A DNA stretch of 64,000 bases from Corydoras sp. C115 (GCA_019802505.1 JAFMOC010000264.1:387501-451500); one strand, 5' to 3'. Positions 35,344 to 48,195 are shown, counted from the stretch's first letter. Notes: a model not told the origin generated them from the letters alone. Numbers and translations are program-made.

Positions 35344-35370
35344 CCACTAGCCATTATTCAATAATGATGG

Positions 35371-35634
35371 CGCTGGGCAAATACACCCAGGACAGGGCGC
35401 CAATCTATCGTTGGGCACACACTCACTCACTCAAACACACTCTATATGGGGCAATTTGGAGAATTTAATTGACTTGAGCCATGTTTTTGAACTGTGGCAG
35501 GAAACCGGAGAACCCGGAGGAAACCCACGTGGACACGGGGAGAACATGGAAACTCCACCCAGATTGGGATTCGAACCGGGAATCCCTAGAGCTGAGAGGA
35601 GAACATGCCAACCACTAAACCACCGTGCCACCCA
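35371..35634 (-). mobile_element. V-SINE copy, 3' truncated
   Basis: Starts at ggcgctgggcaaatac; head complete to accgtgccacc. Confidence 0.85.
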
Positions 35635-36205
35635 GGTTAATATATATAGGCAAAATATGCAGATATTTCATTGTTCCTCATGCACATCCAGGGGAGAACG
35701 TTTCGGGCGCTGGGCAGATACACCCAGGACAGGACGCCAATCCATCACTAGAAACACACACACACTCACTTACAGATACATTATCACAATATGTAGGGGC
35801 AAATTGGATAGGGCAATTTATAGTAAAGGCGGTACGGTAGTGGTTAGCACGTTCACCTCTTCAAATTCCAATTTGGGTGGAGTTTCCATGTTCATGCTGT
35901 GTTCACATGAGTGTCCTCCGGGTTCTCCGGTTTCCTCCTACAGTCCAAAAACATGGAATTAATGTAATTTAAATGCCCCAAATTGCCCCATATAGAGTGT
36001 GTCTGTGTGAGTGAGTGTGTGTCCAGTGATAGATTGACGTCCTGTCCTGGGTTTTTCCGCCCAGCGCTCGAAACGTTCTCCCCTGGGCATGAGGAACCCT
36101 CCTCCTCCCTGCGACCCTAGTAGAGCATAAAGCTAAAGATAATGAATGAATGTTCCGATACGTTCAACAAAATTTAAATAGTATTAAATTATGTTTAGGC
36201 GGCAC
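35610..36205 (+). repeat. Segmental duplication copy B
   Basis: Partner of 4786-5392, including ggttaatatatatagg, the two diverged SINE pieces and the unique cgatacgttcaacaaaat stretch. Confidence 0.87.
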
Positions 36206-36551
36206 GGTGGCTTAATGGTTATCATGTTCTCCTCTCAGCACTAGGGGTTCCCGGTTCGAATCCCCATGGATTCATGAGTGGAGTTTCCATGTTCTCCACG
36301 AGTCTGCGTGGGTTTCCTCTGGGTTCTCCGGTTTCCTCCCACAGTCCAAAAACATGGATCAAGTCAACTGAATTCTCAAATTGCCCCATATAGAGTGTGT
36401 CTGTGTGAGTGAGTGTGTGCCTAGTGATGGATTGGCGCCCTGTCCTGGGTCTATCTGCCCAGCGCCCGAAACGTTCTCCCTTGGATGGGCATGGGGAACC
36501 CCACCACGACCCTAATAGAGGATAAAGCGGGAGATAATGAATGAATGAATG
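36197..36551 (+). mobile_element. V-SINE copy, full length, with target duplication
   Basis: aattatgttt flanks it (36187-36196 and 36552-36561). A small extra piece, ggattcatgag, lies after the B box. Confidence 0.88.
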
Positions 36552-36561
36552 AATTATGTTT

Positions 36562-37185
36562 TTCGATGACTATGAAAATGGTCTTGCTGTCACACCAACA
36601 ACAGATGCCGAGGAAAGCTAGTTCTAGAGCTGAACTAAATCCGTTCTTGTTTTTAGTACCGTGACCTTCAACAACTATTGTTAAGCTACATAGCTCAACT
36701 AAAAGACAATTAATATGGTAGTTGTCCTATTGCCCTCATGCATACATATGCAGGGCGCTCAGAAAGAGGGTGGCGCAGGTTACTAAGTGCACTCTGTAAG
36801 AAGTGCGCGGGCACACCCACACACACTCATTCGTGTACACACTCGGGTCACTCCTGGTCGCCGTGGGTCAGGTGCTGCTTGGCTCACCTGGAGGCTCATT
36901 TACATGTATTTGCATACTGTCAAAAGGCATCAGAGAGTTGGAGCTAACCCAAAAGCTAAGAGCGAGAGAGGGACGAAAGAGAGAGAGAGAGTACGTGTAA
37001 GACGTACACGTGCAGAACATGCCGAAACATGTAGTGTTTGTTTATATACGTTTATATACGACTATAGGTTTACGACTATATGTACAATTAAAAATGATAA
37101 TGGTTTGAATTATTGTGATGAAATGTCTGGAATGATGCTGGTAATGATAATGGTGTATTAATTCCTTTGTGGAATGTTTTATTTA
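36562..37185. other. Unique intergenic DNA
   Basis: No gene or SINE seen; (GA)n near 36980. Confidence 0.45.
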
Positions 37186-37530
37186 CTCATTCATCCATCC
37201 ATTATCTTCCGCTTTATCCTCTATTAGGGGTGGGGTTCCCCATGCCCATCCAGGGGAGAACGTCTCGGACGCTGGGCAGACACCCAGGACAGGGCGCAAA
37301 CCTATTGCTGGGAACACACTCACTCACACAGACACACTATATGGGGCAATTTGGAGAACTCAATTGACTTCATCCATGTTTTTGGACTGTGGGAGGAAAC
37401 CAGAGAACCCGGAGGAAACCCACGCGGACACAGGGAGAACATGGAAACTCCACCCAGATTGGGATTCAAACCTGGAAATCCCTAGCGCTGAGAGGAGAAC
37501 ATGCTAACCACTAAACCACCGTGCCGCCCT
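37186..37530 (-). mobile_element. V-SINE copy, full length
   Basis: Short deletions around the G run; head complete. Confidence 0.87.
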
Positions 37531-37580
37531 CAATAAAAATATATTTGTTTTGAATTTTATATATATATATATATATATAT

Positions 37581-38764
<1,184 letters not shown>

Positions 38765-39094
38765 ATATCCATCCATCCATTATCTTCTGCTTTATCCTAT
38801 ATTAGGGTCGGGGGGGGGTTCCCCATGTCCATCCAGGGGAGAACGTCTCGGGCGCTGGGCAGATACACCCAGGACAGGGCGCCAATCTATCACTGGACAC
38901 ACACTCACTCACACAGACACACTCTATATGGGGCAATTTGGGGAATTCAATTGACCTTGATCCATGTTTTTGGACTGTGGGAGGAAACCGGAGAACCCGG
39001 AGGAAACCCACGCGGACACGGGGAGAACATGGAAAGATTGGGATTCGAACCGGGACTTCCTAGCGCTGAGAGGAGAACATGCTAACCACTAAGC
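38765..39094 (-). mobile_element. V-SINE copy, head truncated
   Basis: Deletion within the core (catggaaagattggg); ends ctaaccactaagc. Confidence 0.85.
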
Positions 39095-39141
39095 TAGTGC
39101 TTAGTGTACCCTGTATTTTTTTCTAAATTATATCAAATTTT

Positions 39142-39495
39142 GGCGGCACGGTGGCTTAGTGGTTAGCACGTTCTCCTCTCAGCACTAGGGATTCCCGGTT
39201 CGAATCCCCATCTGGGTGGAGTTTCCATGTTCTCCCCGTGTCCACGTGGGTTTCCTCTGGGTTCTCCGCTTTCCTCCCACAGTCCAAAAACATGGATCAA
39301 GTCAATTGAGTTCTCTAAATTGCCCCATATAGAGTGTGTCTGTGTGAGTGAGTGTGTGTCCAGTGATGGATTGGCGTCCTGTCCTGGGTGTATCTGCCCA
39401 GCGCCCGAGACGTTCTGCCCTGGATGGACATGGGGAACCCCACCGCGACCCTAATAGAGGATAAAGCGGGAGATAATGAATGAATGAATGAATGA
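39142..39495 (+). mobile_element. V-SINE-type element, full length (reference copy)
   Basis: Best-defined copy of the family that fills the window. It starts ggcggcacggtgg and has a tRNA-like head with a pol III A box (tggcttagtgg, 39152-39162) and B box (ggttcgaatcc, 39197-39207). The strongly conserved V-SINE core follows (about 39216-39295, from gtggagtttccatg to agtccaaaaacatgg), then a gtgtctgtgtgagtgag stretch and a 3' region ending in a (TGAA)n tail. The 12-bp target duplication atatcaaatttt flanks it (39130-39141 and 39496-39507). It resembles DANA/Mermaid V-SINEs. The assignment is by recognition and was not searched. Confidence 0.9.
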
Positions 39496-39540
39496 ATATC
39501 AAATTTTATATATATATATATATATATAAATAAATTGCAG

Positions 39541-39856
39541 GTGGCACGGTGGCTTAGTGGTTAGCATGTTCTCCTCTCAGCGCTAGGGATTCCCGGTTCG
39601 AATCCCCATCTGGGTGGAGTTTCCATGTTCTCCCCGTGTCCACGTGGGTTTCCTCTGGGTTCTCCGCTTTCCTCCCCCAGTCCAAAAACATGGATCAAGT
39701 CAATTGAGTTCTCCAAATTGCCCCGTATAGAGTGTGTCTGTGTGAGTGAGTGTGTGCCCAGCGATGGATTGGCGCCCTGTCCTGGGTCTATCTGCCCAGC
39801 GCCCGAGACGTGGGGCAACCCCCCGCGACCCTACTAGAGGATAAATCGGAAGATAG
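39541..39856 (+). mobile_element. V-SINE copy, 3' altered
   Basis: Lacks the ctcccctggatgggcat segment. A minus head remnant lies at about 39886-39909. Confidence 0.84.
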
Positions 39857-40278
39857 AGAAGCGTGTCGTGAACACTGAACACCTGAACCACTAAGCCAGT
39901 GTGCCACCTGCAAACCAGTCCATCTCAGCTTAAAGTCTTTGAGAACAAAGACCAATAAAGTCCATCTCCACCATTCTCACATTAATTTTTTGCATAAATA
40001 CACACGTTCTCACACAGAGACACACACAGAGACACACACACTGTGCAGAGGTGGAAAGGCACAATAAGATCTGGTCTCCATACAGCACTAACAGTAGAGT
40101 ATTGAAGGGCTATCGGAGAAGAGAGGCTTCTGTGTGAAGCACAACTGCAAAGAGATGACAGAACAGAGAGAGACGTATAAGGACGAGGAATAGAGCTGTC
40201 AGCCAGTCCTTTACATGCTGCTTCCTAAGCTCTCCCATTCTCTCTCGCCCCCCTCTCTCTCACTCTCTCGTTCTGTGT

Positions 40279-40309
<31 letters not shown>

Positions 40310-40680
40310 CAGGTGGCGTCTTGTTGCCAGGGAGATGGGTGGTGCAGTCTGGGGCTTCGGGTCCCCTCACACCCTGTTCACAGCTGTGTGTATGCGAGAA
40401 CCTGTCGGAGAACACACACTTCCTCTCACAATTCTTCTCGTCTGGTAATCTTTCGAGACTTCACGTGACCGAACCACACAGAGGTTCTCCGGCGCCGTCT
40501 TTTGTGTAACTCGGATGTGGAGGACTGCGAATATTTCAAAGCGAAAAATCGAAATTAATAGAAATTCATTTAAACATAAGTCATTTTTTTTTTATTTAAC
40601 ATTAAATACAGAATTGCACTTTTACGTCTTTTTTGAAATCCATTATAATGGCGATTATCTGGGTCATGTTAGTAATTGGG
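39857..40680. other. Unique intergenic DNA
   Basis: (TG)n at 40276-40308. 40612-40680 is duplicated at 43438-43500. No gene. Confidence 0.45.
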
Positions 40681-41018
40681 TGGCGGCACGGTGGGTTAGT
40701 CTTTGGCATGTTCTCCTCTCAGCGCTAGGGATTCCCGGTTCGAATCCCAATCTGGGTGAAGTTTCCATGTCCTCCCCGTGTCCGTGTGGGTTTCCTCCGG
40801 GTTCTCCGGTTTCCTCCCACAATCCAAAAATATGGATCACGTCAATTGGGTTTTCCAAATTGCCCCATATAGAGTGTGTCTGTGTGAGTGAGTGTGTACA
40901 GTGATAGATTGGCGCCCTGTCCTGGGTGTATCTGCCCAGCGCCCGAGACGTTCTCCCCTGGATGGGCATGGGGAACCCCCACGCGACCCTAGTAGAGGAT
41001 AAAGTGGATGGCTAATGG
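40681..41018 (+). mobile_element. V-SINE copy, full length
   Basis: Carries variant head cacggtgggttagtctttgg, which reappears at 43500 within a duplication. Confidence 0.87.
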
Positions 41019-41036
41019 ATGAATCTATGATACAGG

Positions 41037-41394
41037 GTGGCACGGTGGCTTAGTGGTTGGCATGTTCTCCTCTCAGCGCTAGGGATTCCCGGTTCGAATC
41101 CCAATCTGGGTGGAGTTTCCATGTCCTCCCCGTGTCCATGTGGGTTTCCTCTGGGTTCTCCAGTTTCCTCCCACAATCCAAAAATATGGATCAAGTCAAT
41201 TGAGTTCTCCAAATTGCCCAATATAGAGTGTGTCTGTGTGAGTGAGTGAGTGTGTACAGTGATAGATTGGCGCCCTGTCCTGGGTGTATCTGCCCAGCAC
41301 CTGAGACGTTCTCCCCTGGATGGGCAAGGGGAACCCCCCCCCACCCGCGCAACCCTAATAGAGGTTAAAGCGGAAGATAAAGAATGAATGGATG
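41037..41394 (+). mobile_element. V-SINE copy, full length
   Basis: Follows the previous copy after 18 bp and shares its variants (tccaaaaatatgg, gtgtacagtgatag), so the two probably arose by tandem duplication. Confidence 0.87.
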
Positions 41395-41439
41395 TTAGTA
41401 ATATAATTTCTTTCTGTGCTTATTTATTTCTATATGGGC

Positions 41440-41640
41440 CAAAAAAAAAAAGTTGGGACACTAAACAAATTGCGAATAAAAACGGAATGCAATGATGTGG
41501 AGATGGCAAATGTCAATATTTTATTGGTATTAGAACATAGATGACAGATCAAAAGTTGAATCACAGTAAATGTAACTGTCAAATCCAAATTTCACTGTGT
41601 CGACAAATCCCTAAAAAGTTGGGACAAGTAGAAAGAAGTG
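41440..41640. repeat. Dispersed fish repeat with AAAAGTTGGGACA motifs
   Basis: aaaaagttgggacact near 41448 and aaaagttgggacaagt near 41615 bracket a segment containing atgcaatgatgtgg and caatattttatt. I recognise this pattern as a dispersed repeat of fish genomes but cannot name its class. Confidence 0.55.
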
Positions 41641-41666
41641 ACTGGAAAAAGGAAATTGAGAGGAAT

Positions 41667-42157
41667 GGAGGAAATCCATCCATGGGAGAACGTTTCGGGT
41701 GCTGGACCGATACTCCCAGGACAGGGCGCCAATCTATCACTGGACACACTCACTCACACAGACACACTCTATATGGGGCAATTTTGGAGAACCCAATTGA
41801 CACGGTGGCTTAGTGGTTAGCATGTTCTCCTCTCAGCGCTGGGGATTCCCGATTTAAATACCCATGTGGAGTTTCCATGTCCTCCCCGTGTCCATGTGGG
41901 TTTCCTCCGGGTTCTCCGGTTTCCTCCCACAGTCCAAAAACATGGATCAAGTCAATTAAGTTCTCCAAATTGCCCCATGTAGAGTGTGTCTGTGTGAGTG
42001 AGTGTGAGTCCAGTCATAGATTGGCATCCTGTCCTGGGTGTATCTGCCAAGCACCCGAAACGTGCTCCCCTGGATGGGCATGGGGAACCCCCCTCCCCCC
42101 ACGACCCAAATAGAGGGTAAAGCGGAAGATAATGCATGGATGGATGGATGGATGGAT
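41667..42157. mobile_element. V-SINE pair, head-to-head
   Basis: A minus 3' fragment (41667-41800) joins a + copy (41801-42157) that lacks only the first bases of the head. Confidence 0.84.
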
Positions 42158-42235
42158 ATTTAAAAACTATTCAGCATAGACTTCAATTATACGATGTTTA
42201 TTTCAATAAACAGAATGTAATTCCTTTTACTGCAG

Positions 42236-42383
42236 TAACAGTTACATTTACATTTACATTTAGTCATTCAGCAGACGCTTTTATCCAAAGCGACTTACAA
42301 AGGAGAACATCACAAGTCAGAAGTTATGGAGAAAACCAACTATACTGTAAATTCATCAAACCTGATTGATGCTGCGGACCCTC

Positions 42384-42427
<44 letters not shown>

Positions 42428-42430
42428 TTA
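42236..42430 (-). mobile_element. L2-type LINE 3' end
   Basis: Begins with tttacattt repeats, then cagcagacgcttttatccaa, and matches 30930-31050 to ctgcggaccctccct. Ends in a T37 run (42390-42426). Confidence 0.78.
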
Positions 42431-43127
42431 AAGACAACAGTTATATTACATAGATACAGTATATGGCCAATTGCTTGATTCTGTGTCACTTTTTAATCAT
42501 TGAGCTCAATTTTAAAATTTAATGTGATAATAACAATCTATTGCTTTATTCATACGTGTTGATCTTATAATCTTACAGCTACTGTAACCCCTATGACAGA
42601 TATCGACTGACACGATCTGATTGACAAATGTTCTAGTTGTAGTAGATAGAAAAATCTATGCCGGGGTAAGAGGTTTAGTTTTGACTAAGCTGCCATATTA
42701 GACTAAGCATGGACATATCCATTGCATCAATAATAAGGCAAATCAGAAAGTCTACTGGGTTTTATTTCCCCTGTGACCTACCATGTCCACATAAACACCC
42801 CTATGGACACACACACCTATAGTTAAACGCACACATTCACACCAGGAACGATAGAAATGTCGTAGAATCTGTGCTTTCCAACTAATTTTGCTACCTGCGC
42901 TAATGAATAGCACTGCCAAGAGCGCTAATTCGGAACTTGGCGGGGGAAGTGCAGTTTAAAATCATTTGAAGACGGCGATAAAACATTGGAGGTTCAGCGC
43001 CCATGACATTTATATGCAATTACGACCTGCTGATAGGAAGAAGAGGCGGGGGAAGCGCTGAGGAATGGAAAGTCATTGTTAAAAAGTGATTAGCATTTAG
43101 CCATATAATAATCAAGTGTTTATTTCA
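42431..43127. other. Unique intergenic DNA, candidate conserved region
   Basis: 42880-43090 is GC-moderate and repeat-free with ctaatgaat- and ctaattc-type sites. No gene. Confidence 0.4.
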
Positions 43128-43389
43128 GGACTAAATAGGCTGCCTATGCTGGCATGCAGTTATCTATACTGCTGTAGCAGTGACATCCATCCATTATCTT
43201 CCGCTTTATGCTCTATTAGGGTCGCGGGGGGGGGGGGTTCCCCATGCCCATCCAGGGGAGAACGTTTGGGGCGCTGGGCAGATACAGCCAGGACGGGGCG
43301 CCAACCTATCACTTGAGACACACTCACTCACACAGACACACTCTATATGGGGCAATTTGGAGAATTCAATTGACCTTGATCCTTTCTAA

Positions 43390-43442
<53 letters not shown>

Positions 43443-43880
43443 TGCACTTTTACGTCTTTTTTGAAATCCATTATAATGGGGATTATCTGGGTCATGTTAG
43501 CACGTGGGTTAGTCTTTGGCATGTTCTCCTCTCAGCGCTAGGGATTCACGGTTTGAATCCCAATCTGGGTGGAGTTTCCATGTCCTCCCCGTGTCCATGT
43601 GGGTTTCCTCTGGGTTCTCTGGTTTAGGCAGCCTAAATAGGCTGCCTATGCTGGCATGCAGTTATCTATACTGCTGTAGCAGTGACATCCATCCATTATC
43701 TTCCACATTATGCTCTATTAGGGTCGCGGAGGGGTTCCCCATGCCCATCCAGGGGAGAACGTTTCGGGCGCTGGGCAGATACAGCCAGGACAGGGCGCCA
43801 ATCCATCGCTGAGCACACACTCACTCACACACACACACTCTATATGGGGCAATTTGGAGAATTCAATTGACCTTGATCCT
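43128..43880. repeat. Tandem duplication of about 500 bp containing V-SINE pieces
   Basis: taaataggctgcctatgctg begins unit 1 (about 43131) and unit 2 (about 43634). Each carries the same minus V-SINE 3' part (43186-43383; 43688-43880) fused at ccttgatcc to tttctaaactct and (TG)n. Unit 1 also contains 43438-43626, a piece copied from around 40612-40810 that includes + V-SINE head and core. Confidence 0.85.
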
Positions 43881-43893
43881 TTCTAAACTCTCT

Positions 43894-43933
<40 letters not shown>

Positions 43934-44229
43934 GAGACAGATTTTTTTTTCCGCCAGTATCGGGAGTAAAGTTACCGTAATAACTGTATGTTGGCTGTAA
44001 AGAGCAGCTTCTCAGCTTTCAGAAACCATCTGAATTTTTTCGAAGGCGCAAACTGTCGCAAACTTATGGTATTTAAAGCAAAACCTCGTTAAAACTGTCT
44101 CATCTGCGACTCGTTAAACAGATTCTTGCTTTTCCGCCGAATCTCAGGTTCATTTATTCATACATTTTCAGCCAAAAGCATCATTTATTAAAACTGAATG
44201 TGCTCTCCACTGCTGACAGACATATTTCA
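43881..44229 (+). mobile_element. hAT-like MITE, internal fragment
   Basis: Matches 28675-29039 of the complete copy, from ctaaactct and (TG)n to gctgacagacatatttcat. Both ends are missing. Confidence 0.85.
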
Positions 44230-44578
44230 TTCATCCATTATCTTCCACTTTATCCTCTATTAGGGTCGCGGTGGGGTTCCCCATGCCCATCCAGGGGAGA
44301 ACGTTTCGGACGCTGGGCAGATACACCCAGGACAGGGCGCCAATCTATCACTGGACACACACACACAGACACGCACACAGACACACACTATATGGGGCAA
44401 TTTGGAGAATTCAATTGACTTGATCCATGTTTTTGGACTGTGGGAGGAAAGCGGAGAACCTGGAGGAAACCCACGTGGACACGGGGAGGCCATGGAAACT
44501 CCACCCGGATTGGGATTCGAACCGGGAATCCCTAGCGCCGAGAGAAGAACATGCCAACCACTAAGCCACCGTGGCGCT
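44230..44578 (-). mobile_element. V-SINE copy, full length
   Basis: Starts at exactly the same MITE position (acatatttcat) as the copy at 29040. The right flank is not MITE sequence. Confidence 0.87.
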
Positions 44579-45174
44579 GAAAGTGTGACATAATTAGTAA
44601 ACGGTTGCCGTGCTGAGCTTGAATCAGAACATGGCACGATTTAATGGGACGGACACTGATAGAAGCCCCCATACAAACAGAGAGGCAGGCGACTATTGCC
44701 CTGAACGTTACTCAATCCAGTGTGACTGCCCCGTCACACTGCTTCTACTCGCAAACAGCTGCTGGGAGGCGATGATGTTGTCTGGCACAATACGGCATGT
44801 GAGCAGCCACAATGGCGGCAGTGTGCGGGTGCCATGCTGTCACGGCTAGATCTCAAACCCCGCGCCCTTTTCTGTTCATACTGTTGGGCTGTTTGTTTGA
44901 AGGCTTGTGTTAGAAGACACAACTGCTGCTATGCGGCCTGAAAAGACGGAGGCTCGTGCATTCAGCGGGCCGCAAACACACAACAAAGCCCGGCGCGAGG
45001 GGGGAAAGCAGGTCATGGGAAGAAAAGCTATAAGCAGAGATTATGACAAGAGCCAGAATTCATGGCTCTGTAATGTCAGAAGTCTGAAATTGAACAAAAA
45101 GAACTCAATACGTACATTTATGTTGAGAATTGTCGTTTCAAAGGGTCTTTAATTCCAAGCAACTTTAAACTATA
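44579..45174. other. Unique intergenic DNA
   Basis: Moderate GC, repeat-free; overlapping ORFs on both strands carry no domain I recognise. Confidence 0.45.
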
Positions 45175-45385
45175 TTTACATTTACATGACATTTGGTCAC
45201 TTATTGGACGCTTTTATCCAAAGCGACTTACAAGGTGAGCACAGGGTTCATCACAACATCCCTGGAGCAATGAGGGTTAAGGGTCTTGCTCAAGGAGCCA
45301 CATTGGTAACTTCAGTGGACCTGGGATTTGAACCCCCAACCTTCAGATTGATAGCCCAACACCCTGACCACTGAGCTACCACACC
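45175..45385 (-). mobile_element. tRNA-headed SINE with L2-type tail (second SINE family)
   Basis: Read on the minus strand it starts gtggtagctcagtggtcag (A box) and has ggttgggggttcaaatccc (B box). The body is cctTGAGCAAGACCCTTAAC, and it ends with gtaagtcgctttggataaaa and tttacatgtaaatg-type repeats like the L2 LINE ends in this window. A UnaSINE-like architecture; I infer mobilisation by L2. Confidence 0.82.
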
Positions 45386-45485
45386 CTCCTTAATGGTTGG
45401 ACTCCACTGGAGTTAAGAGGGTTTAGGGGCCTTGCTCAAGGGCTCACATTAGCAACTATTGGTTGACTCAGGGCTTTAAACCCTA
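45386..45485 (-). mobile_element. Fragment of the second SINE family
   Basis: Repeats the body (ggccttgctcaagggctcacatt, 45429-45451, cf. 45287-45305), lying head-to-tail with the previous copy. Confidence 0.65.
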
Positions 45486-45491
45486 AGATGT

Positions 45492-45690
45492 TTTGGTGGC
45501 TTAGTGGTCAGCACGTTCACCTCTCACTGCCGGGGAGCCAGGTTCGAATCCCGATCTTGGTGCAGTTTCCATGGGTAAATTGAATTGCCCCATAGAGTGT
45601 GTGTGTGTGTGTGCGTGAGTGTGTGCCCAGTGATGGATTGTCGTCCTGTCCAGCGCCTGAAACGTTCTCCCCTGGATGGGCATGGGGAAC
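45492..45690 (+). mobile_element. V-SINE copy, core deleted, with a foreign tail
   Basis: Head, then a shortened core, then cctggatgggcatgg. It ends not in the usual tail but in aagtactatataaataaatt and GAACTT repeats (to about 45768). Confidence 0.72.
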
Positions 45691-45771
45691 CCCAAGAGGG
45701 TTACAAGTGGATGTAAGTTGTAGGATGTAAAGTACTATATAAATAAATTAAATTGAACTTGAACTCAAACT

Positions 45772-45955
45772 TCCATCCATCCATTATCTCCCGCTTTATC
45801 CTCTATTAGGGTCGCGGTGGGGTTCCCCATGTCCATCCAGGGGAGAACGTTTCAGGCGCTGGGCAGATAGACCCAGGACAGGGCGCCAAACTATCACTGG
45901 GCAAACACTCACTCACACAAACACACACTATATGGGGCAATTTGGAGAATTTAAA
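45772..45955 (-). mobile_element. V-SINE copy, core and head missing
   Basis: Complete 3' half; breaks off into a TA-rich stretch. Confidence 0.84.
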
Positions 45956-46009
45956 TATATATTAATAATATAAATTATATATTATATATATATTAATATA
46001 TATATTATA

Positions 46010-46043
<34 letters not shown>

Positions 46044-46046
46044 TGC

Positions 46047-46540
46047 GGGCGGCACGGTATATTAGTGGTTAGCACGTTATATATACTATATATTCCCGGT
46101 TAAATATGGATATATTGCATGTCCGCGTGTTTCCTCCTGAACGGTTTTAAACATTATCTGGTATATTCTACAACTACAGAAATATAATATTTTTTTCGTT
46201 GTGGAGATATTTTTGTTTGGAATCAATTAAAAAATTTACATCACACTTAAATTTACATTCACTGATTTCAATGAGGTTTTCTCCGGTTTCCTCCCACAGT
46301 CCAAAAACATGGATCAATTAAAAAGGTCAATCCACTTAAAAATTCTGATTTCCAAAGGTTTTCTCCGGCCCCATCATAGAGTGGTCTGTAGAAGTGTGAG
46401 TAAGTGTGTGCCCAGCGATAGATTGGTGCCCTGTCCTGGGTGTATCTGCCCAGCGCCCAAAACATTCTCCCCTGGATGGGCATGGGGAACCCCCCCACGA
46501 CCCTAGTAGAGGATAAAGTGGAAGGTAATGGATGGATGGA
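46047..46540 (+). mobile_element. V-SINE copy disrupted by AT-rich patches and an insertion
   Basis: The head (46047-46135) has several GC-rich pieces replaced by TA-rich bases. About 130 bp of AT-rich DNA then intervenes. Core and tail pieces resume at 46270 and run to ATGG repeats at 46540. Confidence 0.72.
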
Positions 46541-47625
46541 TGGCTTTGAATTACAATATACTGATCACTTACATTATAATGATTTAATAATCAGTTCATT
46601 TATTTCACTGGCAAAAAAAGCTTTACAATAAACTAAAGCTGTTGGTTCTGGCTCTAATAAATTGTTACTTATTGGTTTTTCATAACTGAAGACAGACCTC
46701 TAATTAGAAATAAGCTACACCCCCTACATAATGTTTTTTTCTGCTGTTGTCAAATCCCTGGGCTCTAAACATGGCAGTATTTTATAGTTTGTTAATGGAG
46801 CTCTGATTTCTTTAAGGTTTTATCATTATTTGTTTAGAATTTGATGGATTTTCCGTATTCTTTTTATTTTGCTGCCTTATATTTCCATTGACATTATGCT
46901 CATTATGATCTTAATCTATAGGCTCCACGAAAAACTGTCTCTTTTTTTAATTAGGATCATTAAACACTGCTTCTTCTCACAATCGCAGACACACAGACCA
47001 CATCTTGGCAAGTTTGCCCCTAATATTTACCTGATGCTCCTCAGGGCAGGATTTATATCTATATTTTCCATCCAATGGCACTGTCTCATCACTCTTTATT
47101 TCTTTATCTATCTTTAAAATACACATACACTTGTATATATGTAGGTTGACACACACACACACACACACACATACACGCACACAGATAATCCACCAGGGAC
47201 CAATGAGAGACCATGCTGTGATAGTGTAGCTAACAGGCAGCGTTGGGAATAAACTAGTCCCAGGTTAGGAGACTGGGAGATGTGCTGAAGGATAAATCGG
47301 CTAACAAGGCCACATTGGGGATTATAATGTGCAGCACTGGGAAACTGGGACCGATTTTGTAACCTGACTGCGAAAACATGGCTAATTATGTGTCTATATA
47401 TGAATAGATGTGAAGTGATGACCTGGAACATAGCACTCGCTGTTGCATAATTTCTGTCACTATAATTCATGCGTTCAACTAAAGTCCTCTGTAATCTGTG
47501 GTCTGAAAATGAGAATAGAAAATAAATCAGTGATGAAAATCAATTGCATGGAGACTGCATCGGCTAAAGTAACATGTAAACACTAACTAGCATTGTGGTG
47601 CTAATTGTTATTGTAATGTTTGACA
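46541..47625. other. Unique intergenic DNA
   Basis: AT-rich, with a short (CA)n at 47151-47170. No gene or SINE seen. Confidence 0.5.
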
Positions 47626-47866
47626 TCCATCCATCCATCCAATCTATCACTGGACACACACTCACTCACACAGACACACTCTGTATGGGGCAATTTGGAG
47701 AACTCAATTGGCTTGATCCATGTTTTCGGACTGTGGGAGGAAACCGGAGAACCCGGAGGACACCCATGCGGACACGGGGAGAACATGGAAAGTCCACCCA
47801 GATTGGGATTCGAACCGGGAATCCCTAGCACTGAGAGGAGAACATGCTAACCACTAAGCCACCTTA
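47626..47866 (-). mobile_element. V-SINE copy with internal deletion
   Basis: The tail CATC repeats pass directly to caatctatcactgg; core and head are present. Confidence 0.83.
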
Positions 47867-47950
47867 TACTAAGCTGTATAAGTCAGTTTTGATAAAAGTG
47901 TCTGCAAAATAACTTAAAGTAGTGAAATATGTTTATATGTATTTGGACAG

Positions 47951-48195
47951 GGCGGCACAGTGGCTCAGTGGTTTTGCATGTTCTCCTCTCAGCACTAGGG
48001 ATTCCCGGTTCGAATCCCAATCTGGGTGGAGTTTCCATGTTCTCCCCGTGTCCACGGGTTCTCCGGTTTCCTCCCACAGTCTGAAAACATGGATCAAGTC
48101 AATTGAATTCTTCAAATTGCCCCATATAGAGTGTGTGTGTGTGAGTGAGTGTGTGTGCAGTGATAGATTGGCGCCCTGTCCTGGGTGTATCTGCC
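47951..48195 (+). mobile_element. V-SINE copy, 3' truncated
   Basis: Ends at gtgtatctgcc. Confidence 0.83.

Noticed and set aside
35411..35962. 183-residue ORF, longest in its area
   Set aside because: It spans a V-SINE and the segmental duplication copy B. There is no domain, and its partner at 4846-5307 is in a different state.
39142..39210. tRNA genes in the many gtggcttagtgg...ggttcgaatcc segments
   Set aside because: A and B boxes are present, but they sit at the heads of SINE copies and continue into the SINE body. The arms do not form a complete cloverleaf.
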